Shown: one piece after another, positions 9,650 to 19,761 of the stretch | Layout: each line of letters begins with the position of its first letter | Position numbering within the stretch: the first letter of the stretch is position 1 | Origin: Bacteroidales bacterium | GTDB taxonomy: Bacteria; Bacteroidota; Bacteroidia; Bacteroidales; UBA932 | Length of the DNA: 38,678 nt | Direction of reading: 5' to 3' | Assembly (NCBI GenBank): GCA_022774085.1 | Contig: JALFNZ010000103.1 | Span: 1 to 38,678 of the forward strand | Program-made: the position numbers and the translations under genes | Notes under the pieces: model-generated | What the model saw: only the letters and a program-made list of their open reading frames with translations | What the model was told of the DNA's origin: nothing | Database searches by the model: none

Positions 9650-10678
9650 ATGAAGCATTTTATCCATCACATCGCCCTGATTGCTGTAGCAGCAGCGGTC
9701 TGCGGATGTGCAAAAACAGCCCCCAAAGGGCCAAATGAGGCAAATATAAGATATTTCAAAGCTTGGGCAGAAGTCAATTATCCGAATGCTCAGACCACAC
9801 CTTTCGGCAGCATAATAATAGAGAAGGAAGACGGAAACGGCAAAAAGATTGAAGGTGACGGATATCTCTATGCCGATTACATTGTAACCGACCTTGTGGG
9901 CAATGTCACTTCATCAACAGATGAAGAAACCGCAAGAAGGCTTGGTACTTACCAGAATACAAACTATTACGGTCCTCAGATCATCAACATGTATGCAGGC
10001 GTAGTTTACAAGGGAGTTGCGGAAGCTCTCGAAGGAATGCATGTCGGAGGCCATCTGAAGGTTGCCATTCCGGGATGGCTGATGACAATGGAAGACTACG
10101 AAACGGCTGAACAGTATGAGAGCAGGCAGGCTGACAGCGATGAGTGCATCTATGAGTTCAGAATCAAGGATTTTGTTGACGATGTAATCAAGTGGCAGGT
10201 TGACAGCATAGGGGCATATTTCAATTCCCATAAGGATGTTTTTGGAGGTATGACCGCAGCTGACACCGTAAAGAATTTCACCGGAATGTACTACAAGCAG
10301 CTGAAAGCTCCGGTTGACACCACTTCATTCAAGGCTGACACCACCGTTTACATCAATTATATCGGAAGACTTCTGAACGGAAAGGTGTTCGACACCAATA
10401 TCGAAAGGGTCGCAAAAGACAATGATTTGTATTCATCATCAAGGGATTATACCCCTGCTAAAATAACCTGGAGCGATTCATATTCGGACATTCAAATGAA
10501 TGGTTCTTCAATCATCACGGGATTTGCCCTCACGCTTTGGAATATGAGACCTATGGAAAAGGGTATCGGAATATTCACATCCCCTTATGGATACAATACC
10601 TCCGGAAGTGGTAGCACCATACCGGGATATTCACCACTGTTGTTTGAAATAGAATTAGTTGAAGAACCTGAAGATTAA
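9650..10678 (+). CDS. FKBP-type peptidyl-prolyl isomerase lipoprotein
   Basis: MKHFIHHIALIAVAAAVCGCAK lipobox; VYINYIGRLLNGKVFDTN ... GIFTSPYGYNTSGSGSTIPGYSPLLFEIELV. Confidence 0.82.
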   Translation: MKHFIHHIALIAVAAAVCGCAKTAPKGPNEANIRYFKAWAEVNYPNAQTTPFGSIIIEKEDGNGKKIEGDGYLYADYIVTDLVGNVTSSTDEETARRLGTYQNTNYYGPQIINMYAGVVYKGVAEALEGMHVGGHLKVAIPGWLMTMEDYETAEQYESRQADSDECIYEFRIKDFVDDVIKWQVDSIGAYFNSHKDVFGGMTAADTVKNFTGMYYKQLKAPVDTTSFKADTTVYINYIGRLLNGKVFDTNIERVAKDNDLYSSSRDYTPAKITWSDSYSDIQMNGSSIITGFALTLWNMRPMEKGIGIFTSPYGYNTSGSGSTIPGYSPLLFEIELVEEPED

Positions 10679-10680
10679 AC

Positions 10681-12069
10681 ATGACAAAAGTCAATTCTGC
10701 ACCTGTTGAACTTGGCACCGAACGTATTGGAAAACTTCTGAAGCAATATGCTCTGCCTGCGATTATCGCACAGACGGCATCCTCCCTATACAATATGGTT
10801 GACAGCATTTTCATTGGCCACGGAGTAGGTCCGCTGGCCATTTCTGGACTTGCTGTCACTTTTCCTCTGATGAACCTTTCCACTGCATTCGGAACATTGG
10901 TCGGACTTGGAGGTGCTACCATGATGTCCGTTCTTCTTGGACAAAACAATTACAAGGCAGCGGACAAGGTACTGGGCAACGTTCTGACGCTGAATACAGC
11001 CATAAGCCTAGTTTTCATGGCTGCGGCACTTATTTTCATTGACCCCATACTTTATTTCTTCGGGGCGAGCGAGAATACCCTCCCCTTCGCGAAGGAGTAT
11101 ATGACCATCATTCTGATTGGAAATACCATCACGCACTTGTATTTTGGTCTTAACAATCTGATGAGGTCTTCAGGAAATCCGAAAAAGGCAATGGGTCTGA
11201 CAATATTCACTGTGCTTTTCAACACTGCACTCGACCCAATTTTCATTTTCGTTCTGGACATGGGCATCAAGGGTGCTGCCTGGGCTACAGTCATCTCCCA
11301 GACCCTTGCATTGATGGTGGTCATGCACCATTTCAGCAACAAGTCCAGGATTCCGCATTTCGAAAGAGGCTTCTTCAGATTTGATTTCCGCATTGCAAAA
11401 GATTCATTGTCAATCGGTTTCGGTCCTTTTCTGATGAATGCAGCAGCTTGTCTCGTTACACTTTTCATCAACCAGCAGCTTCGCAAATACAGCGGTGACC
11501 TGGGCATCGGATCTTACGGAATATGCAACAGGCTCACTTTCATGTTCGTGATGATATGCATCGGATTCAATCAGGGAATGCAGCCTATTGCCGGTTACAA
11601 CTACGGAGCGAGGAAATATTCAAGGGTTAAAGAGGTGTTCAGGATTACTGCCGTCATGGCCACAATCGTCACCACGGCCTGCTCAGCCTTGAGTGTATTC
11701 GTGCCAAGGCTTGCCGTCAGCATATTCACCAGTGACACTGAACTGCTTGACATGGCATCGTGGAGCCTCCGGATAATGAACATGTCCTTCTTTCTGGTCG
11801 GTTTCCAGATGATATCGACAAACCTCTTCCAATGTCTTGGAATGGTGAACAAGTCTATCATCCTTTCACTGTCGAGACAGATTCTGATTCTGCTTCCCCT
11901 CCTTTATCTGCTTCCGATGAATTTTGGAAGCAAAGGTGTATGGATGAGTTTCCCTATTGCGGATTTTCTTGCATTCATCCTTACCGTAATTCTGCTCATA
12001 AGGCTTTTCAGGAAGCTCGGCTCGCTGAAAGATGGGGATGATCCGGCAATCCTCGGAAGTAAACTTTAG
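10681..12069 (+). CDS. MATE family efflux transporter
   Basis: PAIIAQTASSLYNMVDSIFIGHGVGPLAISGLAV; GFNQGMQPIAGYNYGA. Confidence 0.92.
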   Translation: MTKVNSAPVELGTERIGKLLKQYALPAIIAQTASSLYNMVDSIFIGHGVGPLAISGLAVTFPLMNLSTAFGTLVGLGGATMMSVLLGQNNYKAADKVLGNVLTLNTAISLVFMAAALIFIDPILYFFGASENTLPFAKEYMTIILIGNTITHLYFGLNNLMRSSGNPKKAMGLTIFTVLFNTALDPIFIFVLDMGIKGAAWATVISQTLALMVVMHHFSNKSRIPHFERGFFRFDFRIAKDSLSIGFGPFLMNAAACLVTLFINQQLRKYSGDLGIGSYGICNRLTFMFVMICIGFNQGMQPIAGYNYGARKYSRVKEVFRITAVMATIVTTACSALSVFVPRLAVSIFTSDTELLDMASWSLRIMNMSFFLVGFQMISTNLFQCLGMVNKSIILSLSRQILILLPLLYLLPMNFGSKGVWMSFPIADFLAFILTVILLIRLFRKLGSLKDGDDPAILGSKL

Positions 12070-12104
12070 ACACAGACAAGAAAGAAAACTATGAACATAA
12101 TTAT

Positions 12105-12704
12105 ATGAAACACATAGTAATTAATATAGGAAGGCAGTTTGGCTGCGGCGGTCTTGAAGTAGCCAGAGTATTGGGACAGAAGCTCGGAATACCGGTATAT
12201 GACAACGAACTCATTACAAAGGCAGCACAGGAGAGCGGTTTCAGCGCTGCCCTTTTCAAGGAATCTGATGAGACCAGGACGTCGTTCTCTTTCAGGAACT
12301 GGTTCGGTGTCAATTCATCCAATGACTACACAAGCCAGGGAGGACTTTTCAAGATACAGAGTGATACCATCAAGTCGATAGCGGAACAGGGTTCTGCGAT
12401 TATCGTGGGAAGATGCGCCGACTACATTCTCCGGGGGAACAAGAACACCCTGAATGTATTCCTGACCGCATCCGAAGAGTCTAGGATTGAAAGAATCAGC
12501 CGCAGAGAGGGCATCAGCAAAGAAAAAGCGGAAGAGATGCTCAAGAAGAAAGACAAGGAAAGGGCTGACTACTACAACTATTACACATTCGGAAACTGGG
12601 GAGTTGCCTCCACTTATGACCTGTGCCTTGATTCTTCAAAGATAGGAATCGAGGGAACGGCAGATTTGATAATAGATTTTGCACGCAGAGCAAATCTGCT
12701 TTAA
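12105..12704 (+). CDS. Cytidylate kinase-like family protein
   Basis: INIGRQFGCGGLEVARVLGQKLGIPVYDNELITKAAQESG; AIIVGRCADYILR. Confidence 0.85.
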   Translation: MKHIVINIGRQFGCGGLEVARVLGQKLGIPVYDNELITKAAQESGFSAALFKESDETRTSFSFRNWFGVNSSNDYTSQGGLFKIQSDTIKSIAEQGSAIIVGRCADYILRGNKNTLNVFLTASEESRIERISRREGISKEKAEEMLKKKDKERADYYNYYTFGNWGVASTYDLCLDSSKIGIEGTADLIIDFARRANLL

Positions 12705-12719
12705 GACCTGAATCAGGAT

Positions 12720-14024
12720 ATGGGAAAGAAAAAGAAAACTGGCAAATCAATATTACTGTTCACTGTCATCGCATTAACTGCGGTGACAGTTTTTGTGGTA
12801 TCATGGACCAGGAATCATGACATAGGGAATATTCCAGAAAACGAACCGGTGAAGCTGGTCAGGCTGAATGATACCATCACCAATGAAATGTCAGACCTTC
12901 CTGAACTTGCCCCCATCGACAAAAAGGTGGAGTCATATATGAGAAAATGGGCAATCAAGGGAGTTTCCCTCGCAATCATGCGCAACGACTCACTGGTCTT
13001 TGCCAAAGGTTACGGATGGGCGGATGAGGAAAAAGGTCTGAAGATGCACCCCGGCAACATCCTCAGAATGGCCTCCGTATCCAAGCTCATCACCGCGACG
13101 GGAATCATGAGGCTGCAGGACATGGGAAAACTCTCGATCAATGACACCGTTTTCGGTCCTGCCGGCATCCTCAGCGACAGCCTCTATATCAAGGCCATTA
13201 AAAATAAGAAGGATTATTACAAGATTACCGTGGAACACCTGCTCAGGCACCAGGGCGGTTTCATGAGAGATCCGCTGTTTTCGTCAAGGGATGTTAAGAA
13301 CCAGTTGGGTCTGGACCATGCTCCCACATACGAGGACTTCTGCAAGCTTGTCCTCAGGCAGCAGCTCAGGTTCCAGAGCGGCACATGGCAGAAATATTCG
13401 AATTTCGGTTATCTCCTGCTTTCGGAAATCATCGCGAAGGTTTCCGGCATGCCTTACGAGCAGTTCATAAAAGAAGAAGTACTCGAAAAGGCAGGATGCT
13501 ACGACATGCATATTGCCGGAATCTATTATGAAGACAAATTAGACAATGAGGTCCGGTACTACACCCACGAAGGTGATGGAAAATTCGTAGAAGAATATAA
13601 TGGAAGCGGAAAGATAGTGGAAAGATGTTACGGTGGAAACGACATTCCAATGCTGCTTGGAGCCGGTGCCTGGTGCGGTTCGCCTATTGAAATTGCAAGA
13701 CTGGTGGCATCCATCGACTCAAGGGATGAAGTTCCGGACATCCTTTCCCGTGAGGCCGTTGCCCAGATGACAGAATATTTAGACCCGGATACATATTCTT
13801 TGGGTTGGAACGATACCGACCCGAAAAAAGGATGGAGTAGGACAGGCACTCTTTCAGGAACCAGTGCTCTGGTGAAATATTTCCCGGACGGGGAATGTTG
13901 GATCATGATTAGCAATTCCAGCACATGGAAAGGCCCGGCGCAGGCAAAACTGACCGATGAATTGTTCAAGGAGTGCAGAACTGTTTGCAGCCCGGCACTC
14001 CCTCATAGAAATCTGTTTGAATAA
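12720..14024 (+). CDS. Serine hydrolase, class C beta-lactamase-related
   Basis: SxxK motif MASVSKLITATGIMRLQ; YSNFGYLLLSEIIAKVSG (YxN); N-terminal TM. Confidence 0.88.
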   Translation: MGKKKKTGKSILLFTVIALTAVTVFVVSWTRNHDIGNIPENEPVKLVRLNDTITNEMSDLPELAPIDKKVESYMRKWAIKGVSLAIMRNDSLVFAKGYGWADEEKGLKMHPGNILRMASVSKLITATGIMRLQDMGKLSINDTVFGPAGILSDSLYIKAIKNKKDYYKITVEHLLRHQGGFMRDPLFSSRDVKNQLGLDHAPTYEDFCKLVLRQQLRFQSGTWQKYSNFGYLLLSEIIAKVSGMPYEQFIKEEVLEKAGCYDMHIAGIYYEDKLDNEVRYYTHEGDGKFVEEYNGSGKIVERCYGGNDIPMLLGAGAWCGSPIEIARLVASIDSRDEVPDILSREAVAQMTEYLDPDTYSLGWNDTDPKKGWSRTGTLSGTSALVKYFPDGECWIMISNSSTWKGPAQAKLTDELFKECRTVCSPALPHRNLFE

Positions 14025-14030
14025 TGCAGA

Positions 14031-15155
14031 TTAATCCAGCAGTCTGTCAGGATCATACTGATGAATCTGGAACTTGCCGCTGAGGATGCCGTAACCATTC
14101 TCGGCGAGAGATGCAAGTTCGTCTTCTCCCGGATATACTACCACAGGAGCTATGAAACGTACTCTTCTTGTAATTTCGGCAGTAATCTCCTTATTGTGTG
14201 CGATACCTCCTGTGAGGATGATAGCATCCACCTGACCACATACGTCAGTTGAGAAATAACCTATGTACTTGGACACGCTGGCACAGTATGATTTAAGGAA
14301 AAGGGCTGCCTCCTGGTCGCCCTCCCGGGCACGGTCGGACAGTTCCAGAAAACTCTTTGTTCCAAAATAAGCCATTGCGCCTCCTTCCCCGACAAGCATT
14401 TTCTTGATACGGTCTTTGGAGTATTTGCCGCTGAAGCACATTTCCACAATCGGGAAAGCCGGAACGGTTCCTGCCCTTTCCGGAGTAATCGGGCCATCCC
14501 CGCCCAATGAATCAGTGGTGTCAATGACAAGTCCATGATGGTGGACCGAAACTGACGAACCTCCACCCAGATGGGCAACGATGACCGTCACATCCTTGTT
14601 GGTCAGGCCTCTGGATGCAGCATATCTTCTGACTACGGCTCTGGAATTGAGAGCATGGAAAAGGGTTCTGCGAGGAAATTCAGGACGTCCCCCGAATTTC
14701 AGTTCAGGAAGCATTTCATCAGCCATCGGAGGATCGGCGATATAAGCCTTGCAGATTTTTTGTCCCTGGCCTGCTGCTGAACGCGCCTCGTTCACCTCTT
14801 CCGCTATGTCATAGGCAATTATTGCGCTGAGATTGCAGGCATGCACTCCGTCACGACCTGTCTTGAGTGTATCGCACATGGCTTTGTTGACTTCATAGAC
14901 ACCGGTTACGACTGGAGTTACAAGCCCTCCCCTCGCCATGACGATGTCAATTGTTGAAAGTTCAATGCCTTTGGAAAACAAAAAATCTGTGATGGCATCC
15001 CGACACTCAAGGTCGAGATCCGTCACAGATGAATATTTTGCCATTACATTGGGAGCCAAAGTGATATTTTGTTCGAATACCTTCCGGCCATCTTCGTACC
15101 AGGCAATCTTGGTCGATGTGGAACCTGTATTTATTACCAATATTCTGCCTTCCAT
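14031..15155 (-). CDS. buk: Butyrate kinase
   Basis: MEGRILVINTGSTSTKIAWYEDGRKVFEQNI; VIVAHLGGGSSVSVHHHGLVIDTTDSLGGDGPITPERAGTVP; ATG at 15155. Confidence 0.92.
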   Translation of the reverse strand: MEGRILVINTGSTSTKIAWYEDGRKVFEQNITLAPNVMAKYSSVTDLDLECRDAITDFLFSKGIELSTIDIVMARGGLVTPVVTGVYEVNKAMCDTLKTGRDGVHACNLSAIIAYDIAEEVNEARSAAGQGQKICKAYIADPPMADEMLPELKFGGRPEFPRRTLFHALNSRAVVRRYAASRGLTNKDVTVIVAHLGGGSSVSVHHHGLVIDTTDSLGGDGPITPERAGTVPAFPIVEMCFSGKYSKDRIKKMLVGEGGAMAYFGTKSFLELSDRAREGDQEAALFLKSYCASVSKYIGYFSTDVCGQVDAIILTGGIAHNKEITAEITRRVRFIAPVVVYPGEDELASLAENGYGILSGKFQIHQYDPDRLLD

Positions 15156-15157
15156 AT

Positions 15158-16066
15158 CTATTTCGCTGACATCGCTGCTACGGCGATTGAATTCAACTTG
15201 GTTTCTATACTGTCGGCACGGCTGGACAGCACGCAAGGCACTTTTGCTCCTACCATCATGCCTGACTGTTTCACTCCCCGTACGAGTTTTGAGTTAACCT
15301 TGTAGAAAACATTGGCTGACTCGATATTAGGGAAAAGAAGACAGTCGGCATCTCCTCCGACCGGGCTTACAAGACCTTTGATTTCACACGATTCCTTGTC
15401 AATGGCAACATCCAGGGCAAGCGGACCGTCTGCGATGCATCCCTTGATCTGCCCCCTGTCAACCATCTTGGCAAGCTGGGCTGCTTCCATGCAGGCAGGC
15501 ATGCTGGTGAGCATCTGCTCCGAAGCTGCGATGATTGCAACTTTCGGAAGCTCGATTCCGGCAGAATGGGCCGTTGCTACAAGATGGCCCATTATTATCT
15601 GTTTCTGTTTGAAATCCGGAGCCGGTATCACAGCCATGTCACCGAGGAAAAGAAGTTTGTGGTAATTCGGGTTCTCGATAACCCCTACATGTGTGAGGGT
15701 GCCTTTAGGCGGAAGCAGGCCTGTATCCTTGTTCAGGATGGCGCGCAGGAATTTGTCTGTCGAGCACAGGCCCTTCATCAGTATATCTCCCTTGCCCTGA
15801 CGGATCAAGTCAACTGCTTCAGCGACAGCACTTTGCTCAACAGGATTGTCAACTAAAGTGAATTTGGACACGTCAATTCCCTCCTCCGTACACACACGGG
15901 CCACCATCGGACTGTCCCCTACAATGGTCACTTCGACAATGCCAAGGTCAACAGCCTTGGAAGCTGCAACTATGGTATGTGAATCAACACCCCATGCCGC
16001 TATCATACGTTTTTTTGCACCCCTTGAGGCAAGGGATGCAAAAATATCTGAGAAGCTGGTGAACAT
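15158..16066 (-). CDS. ptb: Phosphate butyryltransferase (phosphate acyltransferase family)
   Basis: DILMKGLCSTDKFLRAILNK...GLLPPKGTLTHVGVIENP; DGPLALDVAIDKESCEIKGLVSPVGGDADCLLFPNIESANVFYK. Confidence 0.88.
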   Translation of the reverse strand: MFTSFSDIFASLASRGAKKRMIAAWGVDSHTIVAASKAVDLGIVEVTIVGDSPMVARVCTEEGIDVSKFTLVDNPVEQSAVAEAVDLIRQGKGDILMKGLCSTDKFLRAILNKDTGLLPPKGTLTHVGVIENPNYHKLLFLGDMAVIPAPDFKQKQIIMGHLVATAHSAGIELPKVAIIAASEQMLTSMPACMEAAQLAKMVDRGQIKGCIADGPLALDVAIDKESCEIKGLVSPVGGDADCLLFPNIESANVFYKVNSKLVRGVKQSGMMVGAKVPCVLSSRADSIETKLNSIAVAAMSAK

Positions 16067-16077
16067 GTCAGTGTAAT

Positions 16078-17292
16078 TTATTCCTCTTCGTTAAGAACTA
16101 TGTGCATAGTATCCTGAGCGATGACGAGTTCCTCGTTTGTTGTGATGACCGCAACCTTTACCTTGGAATCCGGAAGTGAAATCATAACATCCTTTCCTGT
16201 GGCTACGTTTGCCTCATAGTCAAACTTGAGTCCGAGATATGTGAGGTTCTCGCAGACGCGGCGGCGAAGGCGACTGTTGTTTTCACCGATACCACCTGTG
16301 AAGACGATAAGATCGACTCCATTCATCGCTGCAGTGTAGGCACCGATGTATTTGGTGATGTCGTATGTGAGTTTCTTCAGAGTAAGCTTTGCCTTTGCAT
16401 CACCGGCATTTGCCGCATCATTCAGGTCACGGGCATCTGAAGAAACGCAGGAAAGTCCTGCGAAACCGCTCTTCTTGTTGAGTACTTTGCTGATTTCCGA
16501 TGCTGAAAGACCTTCCTTCTCCTGAAGGTAAGTGACAACATCCGGATCTACGTTACCGCAGCGGGTTCCCATGATGATACCCTCAAGCGGAGTAAAGCCC
16601 ATTGAAGTGTCTATTGATTTGCCGTTTGCCACAGCTGCGATGGAGCTTCCGTTTCCGAGATGGCAGGTGATGATCTTCGAATAACCAAGGTCGAGTCCTG
16701 CGAATTTTGCACCTTTTGCAGATACATATTTGTGGCTGGTGCCATGGAATCCGTATCTGCGGATACGATATTTCTCATAATATTCATACGGAAGGGCATA
16801 CATATAGGCATAGGCAGGCATGCTCTGGTGGAATGCCGTATCGAATACTCCTACCTGTGGTACTGTCGGAAGAACCTCGGATACTGCTTTGATACCAAGA
16901 AGGTTGGCAGGGTTGTGAAGCGGTGCGATGTCAGAGCATTTTTCAATCTGGGCAATTACCTCTGCATTTATCAGCTGGCTGCAGAAGAATTCTTCGCCAC
17001 CGTGTACGACGCGGTGTCCCACTGCCTCGATGTCTTCAAGGGTTGAAAGGACTCCGTGCTCTTTGTCAGTAAGAGCCTCGAGTACGGCTTTGATTCCGAC
17101 GGTGTGGTCTGCAATAGGCATTTCCTTGACAACCTTATCTTTTCCGGCTGCCTGATGTTTGATACATCCGACTTCCATACCGATTCTCTCCACAAGACCT
17201 TTGGCAAGGAGATCGTAAACTTCATCTCCCTTCATATCAAGAAGCTGATATTTCAAGGAAGAACTTCCGCAATTTAATACAAGAATTATCAT
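16078..17292 (-). CDS. ackA: Acetate kinase
   Basis: MIILVLNCGSSSLKYQLLDM; HRVVHGGE; RRYGFHGTSHKYV; ITCHLGNGSSIAAV; FTGGIGENN. Confidence 0.95.
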   Translation of the reverse strand: MIILVLNCGSSSLKYQLLDMKGDEVYDLLAKGLVERIGMEVGCIKHQAAGKDKVVKEMPIADHTVGIKAVLEALTDKEHGVLSTLEDIEAVGHRVVHGGEEFFCSQLINAEVIAQIEKCSDIAPLHNPANLLGIKAVSEVLPTVPQVGVFDTAFHQSMPAYAYMYALPYEYYEKYRIRRYGFHGTSHKYVSAKGAKFAGLDLGYSKIITCHLGNGSSIAAVANGKSIDTSMGFTPLEGIIMGTRCGNVDPDVVTYLQEKEGLSASEISKVLNKKSGFAGLSCVSSDARDLNDAANAGDAKAKLTLKKLTYDITKYIGAYTAAMNGVDLIVFTGGIGENNSRLRRRVCENLTYLGLKFDYEANVATGKDVMISLPDSKVKVAVITTNEELVIAQDTMHIVLNEEE

Positions 17293-17400
17293 TACTTTTA
17301 GGTTTAAAACTGTTCCCGTGTTATTTTTGTGTCATGCAGTCACGCACTGCCTTGCAAAGTTAGTCAAATCTTGCTATTTTTCGCAAAAATTTGACACGAA

Positions 17401-18522
17401 ATGATCGAGGAGAGAGATTTTGCCGGGTTCGCCATCCCATTCACATCCGCAGTGGCAGCCGCCACATTTTCATTTGCTTCCATCCCTTCTGCATCTTTTG
17501 CGGGAGCAGGGCTGAGTTTCGTTGCCACCGGAGTGTCAGTCCTGCCTCTTGCATGGTTGGCTGCATGCAAGCGAATTCCGGTCAGCCACGCCCTTGGATC
17601 GGTGATCCTTGCCGGATTCCTTTGCGGTCTTGTCTGCGGATTCTCCGCCAGAGAACTGTCTGTTTCCTCTACAGCCGGTCCCCTTTCAATATCAGCGGAA
17701 AACTTCGGAGAAAGGATGAAAGGAGCAATAGACAGGATGGAGTTTTCTTCTTCTGGGACCAATGCACTTGTCAAGGCATTGCTGACCGGAGATAAAACCG
17801 GACTTTCAAAAGATGTAACTTCAATATTCAGGGAAAGCGGAGCTTCCCATATCCTGGCACTGTCCGGGCTTCATCTGGGTATCATCTATGCCACATTGAC
17901 AAAGATTCTGTCTTTCGCCGGCAACAGCCATATTATGGTGATAATCAGATATATGATAACTCTGTCTATATGCGGTTTCTATACCCTGGCCACTGGGGCG
18001 GGACCTTCGATGACAAGAGCGTTCCTTTTCATAACCATAGCACAGACAGCCACCATGCTTCACAGGAAACAGAGCCTTCGCGGGATTTTCTGGCCTGCAC
18101 TTGTCATTCATCTGACATTGTTTCCTTCGGATATAGGCAAGGTTGGCTTCCAGTTGTCCTATGCCGCCATGGCCGGCATAGCATGGATATATCCCCATCT
18201 GAAAGGGATATGGAATCTCCAGGAAGATGAATCTGACAACGGCGTGGATCTCCTCCACAGAATCTGGGACGGTGCGGCACTTGCCATTTCCTGCCAGATT
18301 TCAGCCGGCATTCCCGCATGGTTCTATTTCGGCACATTCCCGAAATATTTCCTGCTTACGAATCTTATAGCAGCTCCTTTGACCGGGCTGCTCATCCCCT
18401 GCGCGCTTGTATGCCTGGGTATTGAATCGATTTTCGGGAATTGTCCTGCTATTTTGCTTAATATCACGGAGTACCTCTGTAATACAATGACCTTCATCCT
18501 TCAGGTCATTTCCGGAATGTAG
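17401..18522 (+). CDS. ComEC/Rec2-family membrane protein, short form
   Basis: ALLTGDKTGLSKDVTSIFRESGASHILALSGLHLGIIYA; GAGPSMTRAFLF; FQLSYAAMAGIAWIYP. Confidence 0.87.
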   Translation: MIEERDFAGFAIPFTSAVAAATFSFASIPSASFAGAGLSFVATGVSVLPLAWLAACKRIPVSHALGSVILAGFLCGLVCGFSARELSVSSTAGPLSISAENFGERMKGAIDRMEFSSSGTNALVKALLTGDKTGLSKDVTSIFRESGASHILALSGLHLGIIYATLTKILSFAGNSHIMVIIRYMITLSICGFYTLATGAGPSMTRAFLFITIAQTATMLHRKQSLRGIFWPALVIHLTLFPSDIGKVGFQLSYAAMAGIAWIYPHLKGIWNLQEDESDNGVDLLHRIWDGAALAISCQISAGIPAWFYFGTFPKYFLLTNLIAAPLTGLLIPCALVCLGIESIFGNCPAILLNITEYLCNTMTFILQVISGM

Positions 18523-18523
18523 G

Positions 18524-19579
18524 CTATTCCGAAGGATTTTCGAGCTGGAAGCCCGGTGAACACCATGATATGGTGGAATCACCTTCGGCACTTATGAGGC
18601 AGGCTTCAATGCCGGTGCCAGAAAGCACAAAATCACGGGAGGCTTCCGGGCCGATGACCATGCAGTAAGTAGCCAGTGCATCCGCGGTAAAAGAGTCTGA
18701 CGCCACGATTGTCGCGCTGAGAAGCTGGTGAGAAACAGGGTAACCTGTTTTCGGATCCACAGTGTGTGCATATTTCTTGCCGTCGCGGATATAGAATTTG
18801 CGATAATTGCCGGAAGTCACTATGCCACAGGGGGTTGACGGAGCATGGAATATTCCCTGAAGGTCGGCACCTGGGGTATTGTTGCCATCTGTCGGGCGGT
18901 CGATTCCAAGAGTCCAGTTATTTCCCGAAGGATTTTGGCCCTGGCAGAATATTTCCCCTATATCCACCATCATATCCCTGATTCCCAATGTTTTAAGATA
19001 GTTTGCAACCATATCGGAACTATATCCTTGGGCAACTGCGTTGAAATTTAGTTTAGGCATGGTTGTACCTTTGTCCGGAAGGAGCAGGTCAGATGCCTCC
19101 AGAGTACCGTCCGGGGCTAGTACGGCTTTCATGTCCGGCACCAGTCTTCCCATTCCTGAGCAAGCAAGTGTCCGGGAGACAGTCTCGTCCGATGGAAATT
19201 CTCCGCTTTTGAATCCAAATCCCCATATATCATAAAGAGGTGCCGATGCCACATCTACATAACCATCTGTTTTACAAAATATTATATATGATTTTTGATA
19301 CAGGTCGATGAGGATGCTGTCCGGACGGATGCGTTCTCCATTGTTCAGACGGCACAGAAACGAACCTTTATTATAGCCGGAAACTGATTTGTCAATTCTT
19401 GTCAGGATGGCATCAATGGAATCCTTAAGTTCTTTCGGGTTAATGCCTGTGCCTGTCAGGTCTGCCTTCACTGTGTAGGTTCCACCCTGGGCGAAACCGG
19501 TTATCGTGCACCAGTTTGTGTGTGGTGCACATGAAAAGATGGCAAATGATGCCAACAGTATCGATAAATATTTTTTCAT
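18524..19579 (-). CDS. apbE: FAD:protein FMN transferase, lipoprotein
   Basis: Lipobox IFSCAP; FNAVAQGYSSDMVANYLKTLGIRDMMVDIGEIFCQG; YAHTVDPKTGYPVSHQLLSATIVASDSFTADALAT. Confidence 0.92.
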   Translation of the reverse strand: MKKYLSILLASFAIFSCAPHTNWCTITGFAQGGTYTVKADLTGTGINPKELKDSIDAILTRIDKSVSGYNKGSFLCRLNNGERIRPDSILIDLYQKSYIIFCKTDGYVDVASAPLYDIWGFGFKSGEFPSDETVSRTLACSGMGRLVPDMKAVLAPDGTLEASDLLLPDKGTTMPKLNFNAVAQGYSSDMVANYLKTLGIRDMMVDIGEIFCQGQNPSGNNWTLGIDRPTDGNNTPGADLQGIFHAPSTPCGIVTSGNYRKFYIRDGKKYAHTVDPKTGYPVSHQLLSATIVASDSFTADALATYCMVIGPEASRDFVLSGTGIEACLISAEGDSTISWCSPGFQLENPSE

Positions 19580-19761
19580 CTTTCAAGTTCGATGTCCGCG
19601 CAAAGATAAATAATACAATTGGAATAATCATCAACTTTGATTTTGGCAAAGTATTTGTACAATTTTGGCGGTTTTTCAGAGAAAAATGCTCATCTTTGCA
19701 AGAATTACGCATCTTTCAGATGCACAGATATAAACATAGTATATACTATAATATCATAAAA

